The position numbers were made by a program, and so were the translations under genes. Positions 5,875-12,009 of a DNA stretch of 12,009 bases are shown one piece after another. Under the pieces are notes generated by a model. The model ran no database searches, had not been told where the DNA came from, and worked only from the letters and a program-made list of their open reading frames with translations. The DNA comes from Treponemataceae bacterium (GTDB lineage: Bacteria; Spirochaetota; Spirochaetia; Treponematales; Treponemataceae). Position 1 is the first letter of the stretch. The number at the start of each line of letters is the position of its first letter. Location of the stretch: the NCBI GenBank assembly GCA_024697985.1, contig JAILRX010000268.1, positions 1 through 12,009 on the forward strand. Direction: 5' to 3'.

Positions 5875-8088
5875 ATGATTTCTTTGAAGAAAATTTTGCT
5901 AAAAGCCATTATTGTTTTATTTTGCATTACAGGTCTTTTTTCTCAGACAGCACAGACAATACTTACGAAAGAAGAAATCAAATTTGTAGAATCACTGCCA
6001 ACACTTACGGTCCTGCTCGCCGACAACGATCTTCCTTTTTCAAAATATGACAATCATGAATTTTCTGGGGCCATTCCAAAATATTTCAATTTAATTACCG
6101 AACTGACAGGCATAAAGTTTAACTTTACCACAGAAAAACAAAGATCCTTTGTAAATCAAAAACAGACCATCGACCTTGTCGGAGCCGCACGCTATTCATC
6201 AAAATATGGGAACGAAAACTATGACACGACACTTCCTTATCTTGTTTCGTCCAAGCTTTTGGTTTCAAAAAAATACTACAACAATCCCGGCAAAAATCAG
6301 ACTATTTCATTGGGAGTTTCATCACATCGTTCTGATGAAAAGATCGAGCTCAAAAGATGCTTTCAGAATCAGAAACACATGATAATTCAGTTTTCAGATT
6401 CAGATGAAATTTTACAGAGCCTTCTTCAGGGCAAAATCGACATGGGGCTGATAAACCAATACACAATCCATGCTTTTTTGGACAGACCTGATTATTCTGA
6501 CCTTCAGATTGAAACAGAATTTATTTTCGAAGACAATTACTGCATTCAGATTGCAGGATTAAGCAAGAATATCGACGGCAGAATGCTGATTTCTATTCTT
6601 AACAGAGCAATTCTTGCTACCGACCCACAGGTCATGGTTGACTTCATCCAGGAAGAAACCAAAAACCTTCCGGCAGTCACAAGATTTCAATACGCACAGC
6701 AGTACAAGTGGGAATTTTTCCTTCTGATTCTTGTTTTCTTCATTATCTTTTTTGGTGTAATTTTATTTTCAGGACAGACAAAGCTCTTCTCTGATCTTTT
6801 TACAACAAAACAGATGCAGCTTGAAACGCTTTCAACAAACCTCAACACCGGTATCGTTGAAATCGACAAAAAAATGAGAATCCTTTATGCAAACCAAGCA
6901 TTCCTCTCATTGATTCATTTTACAGGAGAAAGCAGCGACCTCATCGAAGGACGTGAATTCACCGAATTTGTTGCAGAAACCGAAAAAAACAAATTCATCT
7001 CGCAGATTGGTAAACTGAATATTCCGAATGAGAATACAGAAAAACACAGTTTCTCAATCCAAATCAGGCTTCAGAAAAACGACCTGTCCACATTGCCTGT
7101 AATCCTTAATGCAAGTTTGATGCAGTCAAAGAACAACACGCAGAGCATCTACATGATTATCTTTGACAATTCAAGCCAGTTCTTTACATTGCAAAAATAT
7201 CAGAATTCAAAGAAAAAATTCGACTCTATTATAGAAAAGACTAATGAAATTCAGTACGAATTTGATTTCAACAGCGGCGAAATCACAGTTGATGACAACC
7301 TTTACAAGAAGATGGGCTGGACCTTCCCGCACAAAATGTCGAACACTCCTTTCTACAAGCTCTGGCACTTGAGTCCTCAGTATGAAAATCAATTCAAGAA
7401 TGCCATAAATACAATTTCTGAAACCGGAGACACTATACCACTCAAAGTCAAACTCAAGAAGACAAGTGGAATTGAACTTTGGGTAAACATCCTCTTGAGT
7501 CCTGTCATGAAAGATGGAAAAATTTCCAAGATTTTCGGAACCATCGAGGATATCGACTACGAGCAGAGGGAACAGGATTTGATCAAGTTCAAGGCTGACA
7601 CGGATCCTTTGACGGGTCTTTATCAGAAAGATGTTTTCGAAGATTTCTGTAAGAAATTCATGAAAAAAGCAATTCACGAACCGGGCTCAAATGCCGCACT
7701 GATTTTCTTGGACATGGACAACTTCAAGCAGGTCAATGACGTGCTCGGTCACCTTGAAGGCGACAAGGCCATCTGCGACACGGCAAGAAAACTTCAGCTT
7801 ATATTCAGCCAGTACGATGTCATTTCACGATTCGGTGGAGACGAGTTCTGCATTTTCGTTAAGAATATACCACAGGAAACGCTTGAGGATAAACTTAACT
7901 GGCTTGTAGACAAAATGAAGGAAACTTACACGATTGACGACAAGTCTGTTACAGTAACGGCTTCAGTCGGTGTTTCCCTGTTTCCAAAAGACGGAAACTC
8001 ATATGACCAGCTTCTCGACTGTGCCGATAAAGCACAAATTGAATCAAAGCAGAAAGGAAAGAATCGGTTTACTTTCTTTTCAAAATAA
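5875..8088 (+). CDS. Membrane diguanylate cyclase with SBP-3-like sensor, PAS regions and GGDEF
   Basis: A 737-residue transmembrane sensor enzyme expected to make cyclic di-GMP from two GTP. Order: signal or anchor segment (about 1-24); periplasmic solute-binding-like domain (about 30-270; 'LPTLTVLLADNDLPFSK' and 'GKIDMGLINQYTIHAF' fit SBP family 3, as in BvgS-type sensors); membrane helix (about 281-301); two PAS-like regions (about 315-430 and 448-565, the second ending in a PAC-like 'GKISKIFGTIEDI'); GGDEF domain from DPLTGL (577-582). D613 and D615 in FLDMDNF are metal ligands, and GGDEF at 654-658 is intact, so it should be active. The usual RxxD inhibitory site reads SQYD, so product inhibition through the I-site is probably absent. 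The ligand is unknown; amino acids or small acids are usual for this sensor family. It lies 90 bases before the sulfosugar genes, with no visible intrinsic terminator between. Confidence 0.93.
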   Translation: MISLKKILLKAIIVLFCITGLFSQTAQTILTKEEIKFVESLPTLTVLLADNDLPFSKYDNHEFSGAIPKYFNLITELTGIKFNFTTEKQRSFVNQKQTIDLVGAARYSSKYGNENYDTTLPYLVSSKLLVSKKYYNNPGKNQTISLGVSSHRSDEKIELKRCFQNQKHMIIQFSDSDEILQSLLQGKIDMGLINQYTIHAFLDRPDYSDLQIETEFIFEDNYCIQIAGLSKNIDGRMLISILNRAILATDPQVMVDFIQEETKNLPAVTRFQYAQQYKWEFFLLILVFFIIFFGVILFSGQTKLFSDLFTTKQMQLETLSTNLNTGIVEIDKKMRILYANQAFLSLIHFTGESSDLIEGREFTEFVAETEKNKFISQIGKLNIPNENTEKHSFSIQIRLQKNDLSTLPVILNASLMQSKNNTQSIYMIIFDNSSQFFTLQKYQNSKKKFDSIIEKTNEIQYEFDFNSGEITVDDNLYKKMGWTFPHKMSNTPFYKLWHLSPQYENQFKNAINTISETGDTIPLKVKLKKTSGIELWVNILLSPVMKDGKISKIFGTIEDIDYEQREQDLIKFKADTDPLTGLYQKDVFEDFCKKFMKKAIHEPGSNAALIFLDMDNFKQVNDVLGHLEGDKAICDTARKLQLIFSQYDVISRFGGDEFCIFVKNIPQETLEDKLNWLVDKMKETYTIDDKSVTVTASVGVSLFPKDGNSYDQLLDCADKAQIESKQKGKNRFTFFSK

Positions 8089-8102
8089 TTTTTCAAAAAC
8101 AC

Positions 8103-8131
8103 TTGCATTATAAAACAGTTAGGTGTAGTAT
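8103..8131 (+). promoter_or_regulatory. Promoter of the sulfosugar gene cluster
   Basis: TTGCAT (8103-8108) and TAGTAT (8126-8131) are spaced by exactly 17 bases, each a good match to sigma70 hexamers. The expected start is near 8138, giving a 5' leader of about 40 bases with a strong Shine-Dalgarno. This is the only convincing promoter seen upstream of the three-gene cluster. Confidence 0.6.
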
Positions 8132-8142
8132 TAAGTAATTAA

Positions 8143-8155
8143 TTAAACGTTTTAA
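8143..8155 (+). promoter_or_regulatory. Candidate LacI-family operator
   Basis: TTAAACGTTTTAA is an imperfect palindrome with the perfect core AAACGTTT (8145-8152) and a central CG, the hallmark of LacI/GalR-family operators. It lies just downstream of the predicted transcription start, a position where a bound repressor would block transcription. Surroundings are AT-rich, so chance is possible; no regulator gene is in the window. Confidence 0.45.
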
Positions 8156-8166
8156 ATAATTCAATT

Positions 8167-8173
8167 AAGGGGG
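8167..8173 (+). promoter_or_regulatory. Strong ribosome binding site of the GH31 gene
   Basis: AAGGGGG lies five bases before the ATG at 8179, the strongest purine-rich site in the window, and fixes the start of the GH31 gene. Confidence 0.75.
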
Positions 8174-8178
8174 AATCA

Positions 8179-10161
8179 ATGACACTTTCGCAATTTGAAA
8201 GCCTTGAACTTGCTGTAGGTAAAGGTGAAAACAACTTTTCAATGTCGCGAGGAAGTTTTGTTTACAAACAAAAATTTTCATGGAAAAGACAGCTCTCATT
8301 TACAGGAAAATCGGGAACTGACGCAAAAAAATTCACTTTATCCTACGAAGACAAAAAGACTCATCTCAAATATGAGATCGATGTAGCTCAGGATGAAAAA
8401 GGTGCTATTTCAGTAAAATGCAGAACCCCGGAAAATGCCGATGTAAACCGCTGGTGGATTTCATTCCCGGCAGACGCTGATGAGCGGATTTATGGATGCG
8501 GCGAAACTTATTCAGAATTCAACCTCAAGGGTGAAAAAATCAGGATTTGGGTTGCAGAACATCAGAATGCAAAACGAATCACAAAGAAAATCATTCTTGA
8601 AAAACTTACAGGAAAACATCCGAACAAAATTGGAAAATTCAGCTCATACGAATCTTACTATGTTCAGCCAACTTTTGTTTCAAGCAAAAAATTCTATATT
8701 CATGTAAACGCAAACAAGTTCAGCGAATTTGACTTTACGAATCCTGCAAAAACAACCTTGTACCTTCAGGACAATCCGGAATTCGTCTGCGAAAATGCCT
8801 CAAGCTTTACGGAATTGAGTAAAAAATTGGCAGACAGACTCGGAAGACAGAGAAAGCTTCCAGATTGGATTTACGACGGAGCAATTCTTGCAATTCAGCA
8901 GGGAAACGAAGTTATCGATAAAAAACTCGAGAAGGCTGAAAAGGCCGGAGTCAAGGTTGTCGGCGTATGGAGCCAGGACTGGTGCGGATGCAGACGAACA
9001 GGTTTCGGCTATCAGGTAATGTGGAACTGGCAGAGTGACGAAGAACAGTACCCTGCCCTCAAAGCAAAAATTGCAGAATGGAACAAAAAAGGCGTAAGAC
9101 TTTTGGGATACATCAATCCATTCATCGCATTGGAAAAAAATCTCTATCAGGAAGCAAAAGAAAAAGGCTACTGCGTAAAAGATAAGGAAGGAAATGATTA
9201 CTTGGTTACAATCACAACCTTCCCTGCTGCAATGGTAGACTTTACGAATCCTGAAGCCTATAACTGGTACAAAAACATCATCAAGGAAAATATGATCGGA
9301 ATCGGACTTTCTGGATGGATGGCAGACTTTGGAGAATATCTCCCTATAGATTCAGTTCTGTACAGTGGCGAAGATCCACAGGCTCTCCACAACCAGTGGC
9401 CTGCAATCTGGGCAAAAATGAACAAGGAAGCAATCGAAGAATGTGGAAAGCAGGACGAGATTTTCTTCTTTACACGAGCCGGACACACGGGAACAATTGC
9501 AGCATCTGCAATGATGTGGACAGGCGATCAGCACGTAGACTGGTCTCTTGACGACGGACTACCATCAGTAATTCCTGCAACACTTTCGCTTGGAATGAGC
9601 GGTTATGCAATCACACACTCTGACGTTGGCGGATACACGACCATCATGCAGATGAACCGAAGCAAGGAACTTTTGATGAGATGGGAAGAAATGAACGTTT
9701 TCAGTCCGCTTTTCAGAAGTCACGAAGGAAATCAGCCTGTAAAAAATGCACAGTTCGATGACGATGAAGAACTTTTGGCACAGCTCAAGAAATGCGTTGA
9801 TATGCATATCGCATTGAAACCATACTTGAAGGAACTTGAATCAGAAGCAATCACAAACGGAACTCCTGTGATGAGACCACTTTTCTATCACTATGATGAA
9901 GAAAAAGCTTATGACGAAAAAACAGAATATCTTTTGGGACAGGATGTTTTGGTTGCTCCAATTTACGTTGAAGGCGGTAAAAATTCGAACGGAAAGCCGG
10001 GACGAAAAGTTTATCTGCCTAATGACAACTGGATTCACGTTTTCAGTGGAAAAGAATATACAGGTGGAACTTACGATATCGACAGCACGATGGGACAGCC
10101 GCCGGTTTTCGTAAAGAAAGGTAGTAAATGGCAAGACCTTTTAAAAGGCTTGAATAAATAA
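8179..10161 (+). CDS. yihQ: GH31 glycosidase, probable sulfoquinovosidase (YihQ-like) with altered sulfonate site
   Basis: A 660-residue GH31 alpha-glycoside hydrolase without a signal peptide, so cytoplasmic; sulfoquinovosidases release sulfoquinovose from sulfoquinovosyl glycerol derived from plant sulfolipid. The central part aligns without gaps to E. coli YihQ as I remember it (constant offset of 22). Catalytic nucleophile D383 lies in GWMADFGEYLP (YihQ D405) and acid/base D450 in MMWTGD (D472). Recognition residues Q240 (Q262), Q266 in WSQDW (Q288), W282 in VMWNW (W304) and Y486 in GGYTT (Y508) are kept. YihQ R301, which binds the sulfonate, is Q279 here; R272 and R273 are nearby. The barrel and C-terminal beta domain are complete. 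It is first in the cluster, 36 bases before the transaldolase. It could be a related alpha-glucosidase of other specificity, but the neighbours favour sulfoquinovose. Confidence 0.82.
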   Translation: MTLSQFESLELAVGKGENNFSMSRGSFVYKQKFSWKRQLSFTGKSGTDAKKFTLSYEDKKTHLKYEIDVAQDEKGAISVKCRTPENADVNRWWISFPADADERIYGCGETYSEFNLKGEKIRIWVAEHQNAKRITKKIILEKLTGKHPNKIGKFSSYESYYVQPTFVSSKKFYIHVNANKFSEFDFTNPAKTTLYLQDNPEFVCENASSFTELSKKLADRLGRQRKLPDWIYDGAILAIQQGNEVIDKKLEKAEKAGVKVVGVWSQDWCGCRRTGFGYQVMWNWQSDEEQYPALKAKIAEWNKKGVRLLGYINPFIALEKNLYQEAKEKGYCVKDKEGNDYLVTITTFPAAMVDFTNPEAYNWYKNIIKENMIGIGLSGWMADFGEYLPIDSVLYSGEDPQALHNQWPAIWAKMNKEAIEECGKQDEIFFFTRAGHTGTIAASAMMWTGDQHVDWSLDDGLPSVIPATLSLGMSGYAITHSDVGGYTTIMQMNRSKELLMRWEEMNVFSPLFRSHEGNQPVKNAQFDDDEELLAQLKKCVDMHIALKPYLKELESEAITNGTPVMRPLFYHYDEEKAYDEKTEYLLGQDVLVAPIYVEGGKNSNGKPGRKVYLPNDNWIHVFSGKEYTGGTYDIDSTMGQPPVFVKKGSKWQDLLKGLNK

Positions 10162-10183
10162 AATTTTAATCGCACATAAGTGC

Positions 10184-10189
10184 AAAGGA
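10184..10189 (+). promoter_or_regulatory. Ribosome binding site that sets the transaldolase start
   Basis: AAAGGA lies eight bases before ATG 10198. A GTG at 10180 would extend the protein by six residues (MQRTEK) but would put this site inside the coding region. The conserved family start MKFFLDSA also begins at 10198. Confidence 0.8.
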
Positions 10190-10197
10190 CAGAAAAA

Positions 10198-10884
10198 ATG
10201 AAATTTTTCTTAGACAGTGCAAAACTTGATGAAATCAAGGAAGCTTACAACACATTCGGAATTGACGGTGTTACAACAAATCCAAACCACATCATGCTCA
10301 GCGGCAAGCCTTTTATGACTGCAATTACTGACATTGCAAACTGGATCAAAGAAGAAGGACTCGAAGGTATCGACAAATTCCCAGTTTCAGTTGAAGTTAA
10401 TCCACATCTCGATGACGCAGATGAAATGATTAAGATGGCTCGCGATATTGCTAAACTGTCTCCTAACTTCTGCATTAAAATCCCTTCAACAATGGCTGGT
10501 ATCACAGCTGCAAGAAAACTTGAAAAAGAAGGAATTCGAACAAACGTTACTTTGGTTTTCTCTGTAAGCCAGGCAATTTTGCCAGCTAAAAACGGTTCTC
10601 TTTTCGTGTCTCCATTCATCGGATGGAAGGAACAGAACGGTGAAGACTGCAAGGAATACATTGCAAACATCGTAAAAGCTTATAAAAACTACGGTTACTA
10701 TGGAAAGACACAGATCATCTGTGCTGCTATCCGAACACCAAAACAGATCGCAGACTGCGCTGTTGCAGGTGCTGATATCGTAACTTGCGGATTGGCTGTT
10801 TACAAGGACTGCATCAATCATCCTTACACAGATTTCGGAATGAACAAGTTCCAGAATGCATGGGATAACACAGCTGGAAATTAA
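10198..10884 (+). CDS. sftT: Transaldolase, probable 6-deoxy-6-sulfofructose transaldolase
   Basis: A 228-residue cytoplasmic class I aldolase-fold enzyme of the short TalC/FSA transaldolase family. MKFFLDSAKLDEI and 'DGVTTNP' open the barrel. Schiff-base lysine K94 lies in FCIKIPST, followed by 'GIRTNVTLVFSVSQAILPAK', 'FVSPFIGWKE', 'IICAAIRTPKQI', 'ADIVTCGLAVYK' and 'HPYTDFGMNKF'. Extra features (HIMLSGKPF after TTNPN, GWKE, and TCG instead of TxP) are those I associate with sulfofructose transaldolases of Firmicutes, rather than fructose-6-phosphate aldolase (from memory). The expected reaction is transfer of the dihydroxyacetone unit from sulfofructose to glyceraldehyde 3-phosphate, giving sulfolactaldehyde and fructose 6-phosphate. 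It follows the GH31 gene by 36 bases, clearly one transcript. An ordinary transaldolase or 6-phosphofructose aldolase is the alternative; context argues against it. Confidence 0.82.
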   Translation: MKFFLDSAKLDEIKEAYNTFGIDGVTTNPNHIMLSGKPFMTAITDIANWIKEEGLEGIDKFPVSVEVNPHLDDADEMIKMARDIAKLSPNFCIKIPSTMAGITAARKLEKEGIRTNVTLVFSVSQAILPAKNGSLFVSPFIGWKEQNGEDCKEYIANIVKAYKNYGYYGKTQIICAAIRTPKQIADCAVAGADIVTCGLAVYKDCINHPYTDFGMNKFQNAWDNTAGN

Positions 10885-10917
10885 CATCCATGTCAATTTT
10901 CATGACTGCTCCCATCG

Positions 10918-10987
10918 GGAACCGCCAAACTGAAAACGGCTTCGACCTTCGGTCTGCAGATGTTTTCGTTTGTCGAACCCCGATTCC
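10918..10987. repeat. Long imperfect hairpin between transaldolase and reductase genes
   Basis: GGAA (10918-10921) pairs with TTCC (10984-10987), GCCAAAC-type bases (10923-10930) with GTTTG-C-G (10968-10975), and GAAAAC (10932-10937) with GTTTTC (10962-10967). The tip is GACC-TTC-GGTC (10944-10954). In all roughly 20-25 base pairs form over 70 bases. No T-tract follows, so it does not look like a simple intrinsic terminator. Confidence 0.6.
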
Positions 10988-11059
10988 GCAGCCAAGAATT
11001 TAGGCTGAATTAATTTCCTGCTGGCTTTTCTTTAGAAGAAGAGAAAGCAGAGTTTTATT

Positions 11060-11082
11060 TTCATAACTATTAAAGTTATGAA
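11060..11082. repeat. Small perfect palindrome, TTCATAAC / GTTATGAA
   Basis: An eight-base perfect inverted repeat (11060-11067 with 11075-11082) around a seven-base AT spacer. It could be a protein-binding dyad or a short RNA hairpin; nothing else identifies it. Confidence 0.45.
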
Positions 11083-11089
11083 GATTGAG

Positions 11090-11208
11090 CCAAAATTTTT
11101 GGAGTTGGGGTTGCGCAAAACGCTGCCTCTGGGGGTGCCGAGCAAAGCGAGGCGGGGCCCAGCAGCGAGCAGAAAGTTTTGTGCGTTCCCAACGGGAAAA
11201 AATTTTGG
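11090..11208. repeat. Large 119-base palindromic element with GC-rich core (REP/MITE-like)
   Basis: The outer arms CCAAAATTTTT (11090-11100) and AAAAATTTTGG (11198-11208) are perfect inverted repeats. Continuing inward, GTTGGGG (11104-11110) pairs with TCCCAAC (11187-11193) and CGCAAAAC (11114-11121) with GTTTTGTG (11176-11183), with G-T pairs allowed. Inside is a second GC-rich arm: CGCTG..CTGGG (11121-11133) with CCCAGCAGCG (11158-11167). The composition is sharply different from the flanking AT-rich DNA. The form suggests a dispersed palindromic repeat; copy number cannot be seen from one window. Confidence 0.6.
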
Positions 11209-11242
11209 TTTGAAAATTTAATGAATACAAGAGGTATAGGAA

Positions 11243-12009
11243 ATGAAAATCGGATTTATCGGATTAGGCATCATGGGCGAATCCATGTGCGAAAACATCA
11301 TCAAAAAACACGATGACAAAGTATATGTTTTTGACTTCAACAAGGCACAGGTTGAAAAACTTGCTGCCGTTGGAGCTGTAGCATGTGCAAATTCAACAGA
11401 AGTTGCAAAAAATGCTGACGTAATCATTTCAATGGTTCCAAAATCAGAACACTCAAGAGCCGTTTATGACGAAGTTTCAAAAGTTACAGATTCAAGCAAA
11501 ATCTGTATCGATATGAGTACAATCGATCCAAGCGTTTCAGTAGAAATCAGCAAGATGGTAAAAGCTACAGGCGCTCAGTTCGCTGATGCACCGGTTGTTA
11601 AATCAAAACCAGCAGCAATCGCCGGAAAACTTGGTATCTACGTTGGATGTGACGAAGAACTTTTCGACAAAATCAAACCTATCCTTGCCTACATGGGTGA
11701 AAACATCATCCGAATGGGCGGAAACGGAAAAGGCCTTGTAATGAAGATCTGTCACAACGCACTTGTTTCTCAGATTCAGAACGGTGTAAACGAAACTTCA
11801 ACTTTGGCAGCTGCAAACGGAATCGACATCCTTACATTTGCTCAGGCTATTTCTTATGGCGGAGGTCAGAACTTCTACCTCGATTCAAAGAAAGACGTCA
11901 TCAGCAAAAACGATTTCACGACAGCATTCAGTATCGAAAACGAACACAAAGACATCGGAATCTGCATGAAGCTCGCTGAAGAATGCGGCGTATACATGCC
12001 AGGTGAAGA
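11243..12009 (+). CDS. Beta-hydroxyacid dehydrogenase family, probable sulfolactaldehyde reductase (partial, runs off the right edge)
   Basis: The first 255 residues of a protein usually about 290-300 long; the frame is open to the window end. The Rossmann start MKIGFIGLGIMGESM holds the GxGxxG dinucleotide motif (7-12). D31 after beta-2 (VYVFDFN) favours NADH over NADPH. 'ISMVP' and 'CIDMSTIDP' are family signatures. The substrate loop 'DAPVVKSKPAAIAGKL' (115-130) replaces the PVSGG of 3-hydroxyisobutyrate dehydrogenases and corresponds to PVGRTSANAITG of E. coli YihU as I recall it. Catalytic K168 and N172 lie in 'GKGLVMKICHNA'. The expected reaction is reduction of sulfolactaldehyde to 2,3-dihydroxypropane-1-sulfonate, regenerating NAD+. 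Shine-Dalgarno GAGG (11231-11234) lies eight bases before the ATG. Other beta-hydroxyacid or succinate-semialdehyde reductases are possible; the context supports the sulfonate. Confidence 0.78.
   Translation, partial: MKIGFIGLGIMGESMCENIIKKHDDKVYVFDFNKAQVEKLAAVGAVACANSTEVAKNADVIISMVPKSEHSRAVYDEVSKVTDSSKICIDMSTIDPSVSVEISKMVKATGAQFADAPVVKSKPAAIAGKLGIYVGCDEELFDKIKPILAYMGENIIRMGGNGKGLVMKICHNALVSQIQNGVNETSTLAAANGIDILTFAQAISYGGGQNFYLDSKKDVISKNDFTTAFSIENEHKDIGICMKLAEECGVYMPGE

Larger units (their letters stand above)
10885..11242. other. 358-base structured intergenic region within the sulfosugar cluster
   Basis: It holds two large hairpins (10918-10987, 11090-11208), a short CAGCC/GGCTG stem (10989-11007) and one palindrome (11060-11082). 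I see no credible gene: open frames here simply read through the palindrome arms. I see no convincing promoter for the reductase either, so it may depend on read-through from the GH31 promoter, with the structures tuning expression. Confidence 0.6.

Noticed and set aside
7207..7677. 156-codon minus-strand open frame inside the diguanylate cyclase gene
   Set aside because: It is antisense to the PAS and GGDEF-start coding region, whose motifs are clear; the peptide shows no family pattern.
10180..10197. Upstream GTG start for the transaldolase
   Set aside because: It would swallow the AAAGGA ribosome site and add MQRTEK before the conserved MKFFLDSA start.
10245..10896. Two long minus-strand open frames (141 and 136 codons) opposite the transaldolase
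   Set aside because: They are shadows of a strongly biased coding sequence on the plus strand; no start signals or protein features.
10989..11007. CAGCC/GGCTG stem considered as a terminator
   Set aside because: Only five base pairs with a nine-base loop and no T-tract after it; too weak to call.
11000..11230. Minus-strand open frame of 76 codons across the intergenic region
   Set aside because: It runs through both arms of the large palindrome; no family resemblance and no ribosome site are seen. It is better explained by the inverted repeat.
1..12009. CRISPR array, tRNA/rRNA genes, integrase or transposase
   Set aside because: No regularly spaced repeats, no tRNA-like cloverleaf and no recombinase motifs were found on reading either strand.

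Overview
The window reads as chromosomal DNA of a Treponema-like spirochete. The evidence is several lipoproteins with relaxed spirochete-type lipoboxes (FTSC, FSSC), a first gene resembling a treponemal propeller lipoprotein, a type III pantothenate kinase, and an AT-rich, very compact layout. This assignment is from recognition of protein character, not from a database search. The sulfosugar genes on the right would suit a gut or rumen lineage living on plant material, which is inference.

Left part (1-3087, + strand): a probable operon of a propeller-like lipoprotein, a single-pass membrane protein with an internal EPNA-type repeat, a small multi-pass membrane protein, a MutT-type Nudix hydrolase and a small SH3-like lipoprotein. 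The second to fourth genes are tightly coupled (gaps or overlaps of 18, -4 and -1 bases). Middle (3074-5835): hisS (- strand) and coaX (+ strand) diverge from a 36-base gap in which their predicted -10 boxes lie on the same bases. coaX then runs into a convergent small outer-membrane-barrel candidate. Both convergent gene pairs overlap at their ends, leaving no room for terminators. Next (5875-8088) is a membrane diguanylate cyclase with a periplasmic SBP-3-like sensor, two PAS-like regions and an intact GGDEF motif.

Right part (8103-12009, running off the edge): a well-formed promoter with a LacI-type palindrome drives a GH31 enzyme closely resembling sulfoquinovosidase YihQ. It is followed by a transaldolase of the sulfofructose transaldolase (SftT) type and, after a structured 358-base gap, a beta-hydroxyacid dehydrogenase resembling sulfolactaldehyde reductase. 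Together these would hydrolyse sulfoquinovosides, cleave sulfofructose by transaldol transfer onto glyceraldehyde 3-phosphate (fructose 6-phosphate plus sulfolactaldehyde) and reduce sulfolactaldehyde to dihydroxypropanesulfonate. That is transaldolase-type sulfoglycolysis, apparently in a spirochete. The isomerase, transporter and exporter expected for the pathway are not in the window.

Two points stand out. The GH31 enzyme keeps the catalytic pair and four of the five sulfoquinovose-recognition positions, but has Gln where YihQ has the sulfonate-binding Arg301. Separately, four genes (50, hisS, 5817, 5875) have a -10-like box ending only 6-7 bases before the ATG and no Shine-Dalgarno sequence, which predicts leaderless mRNAs; the sulfosugar genes and coaX instead carry clear Shine-Dalgarno sequences.
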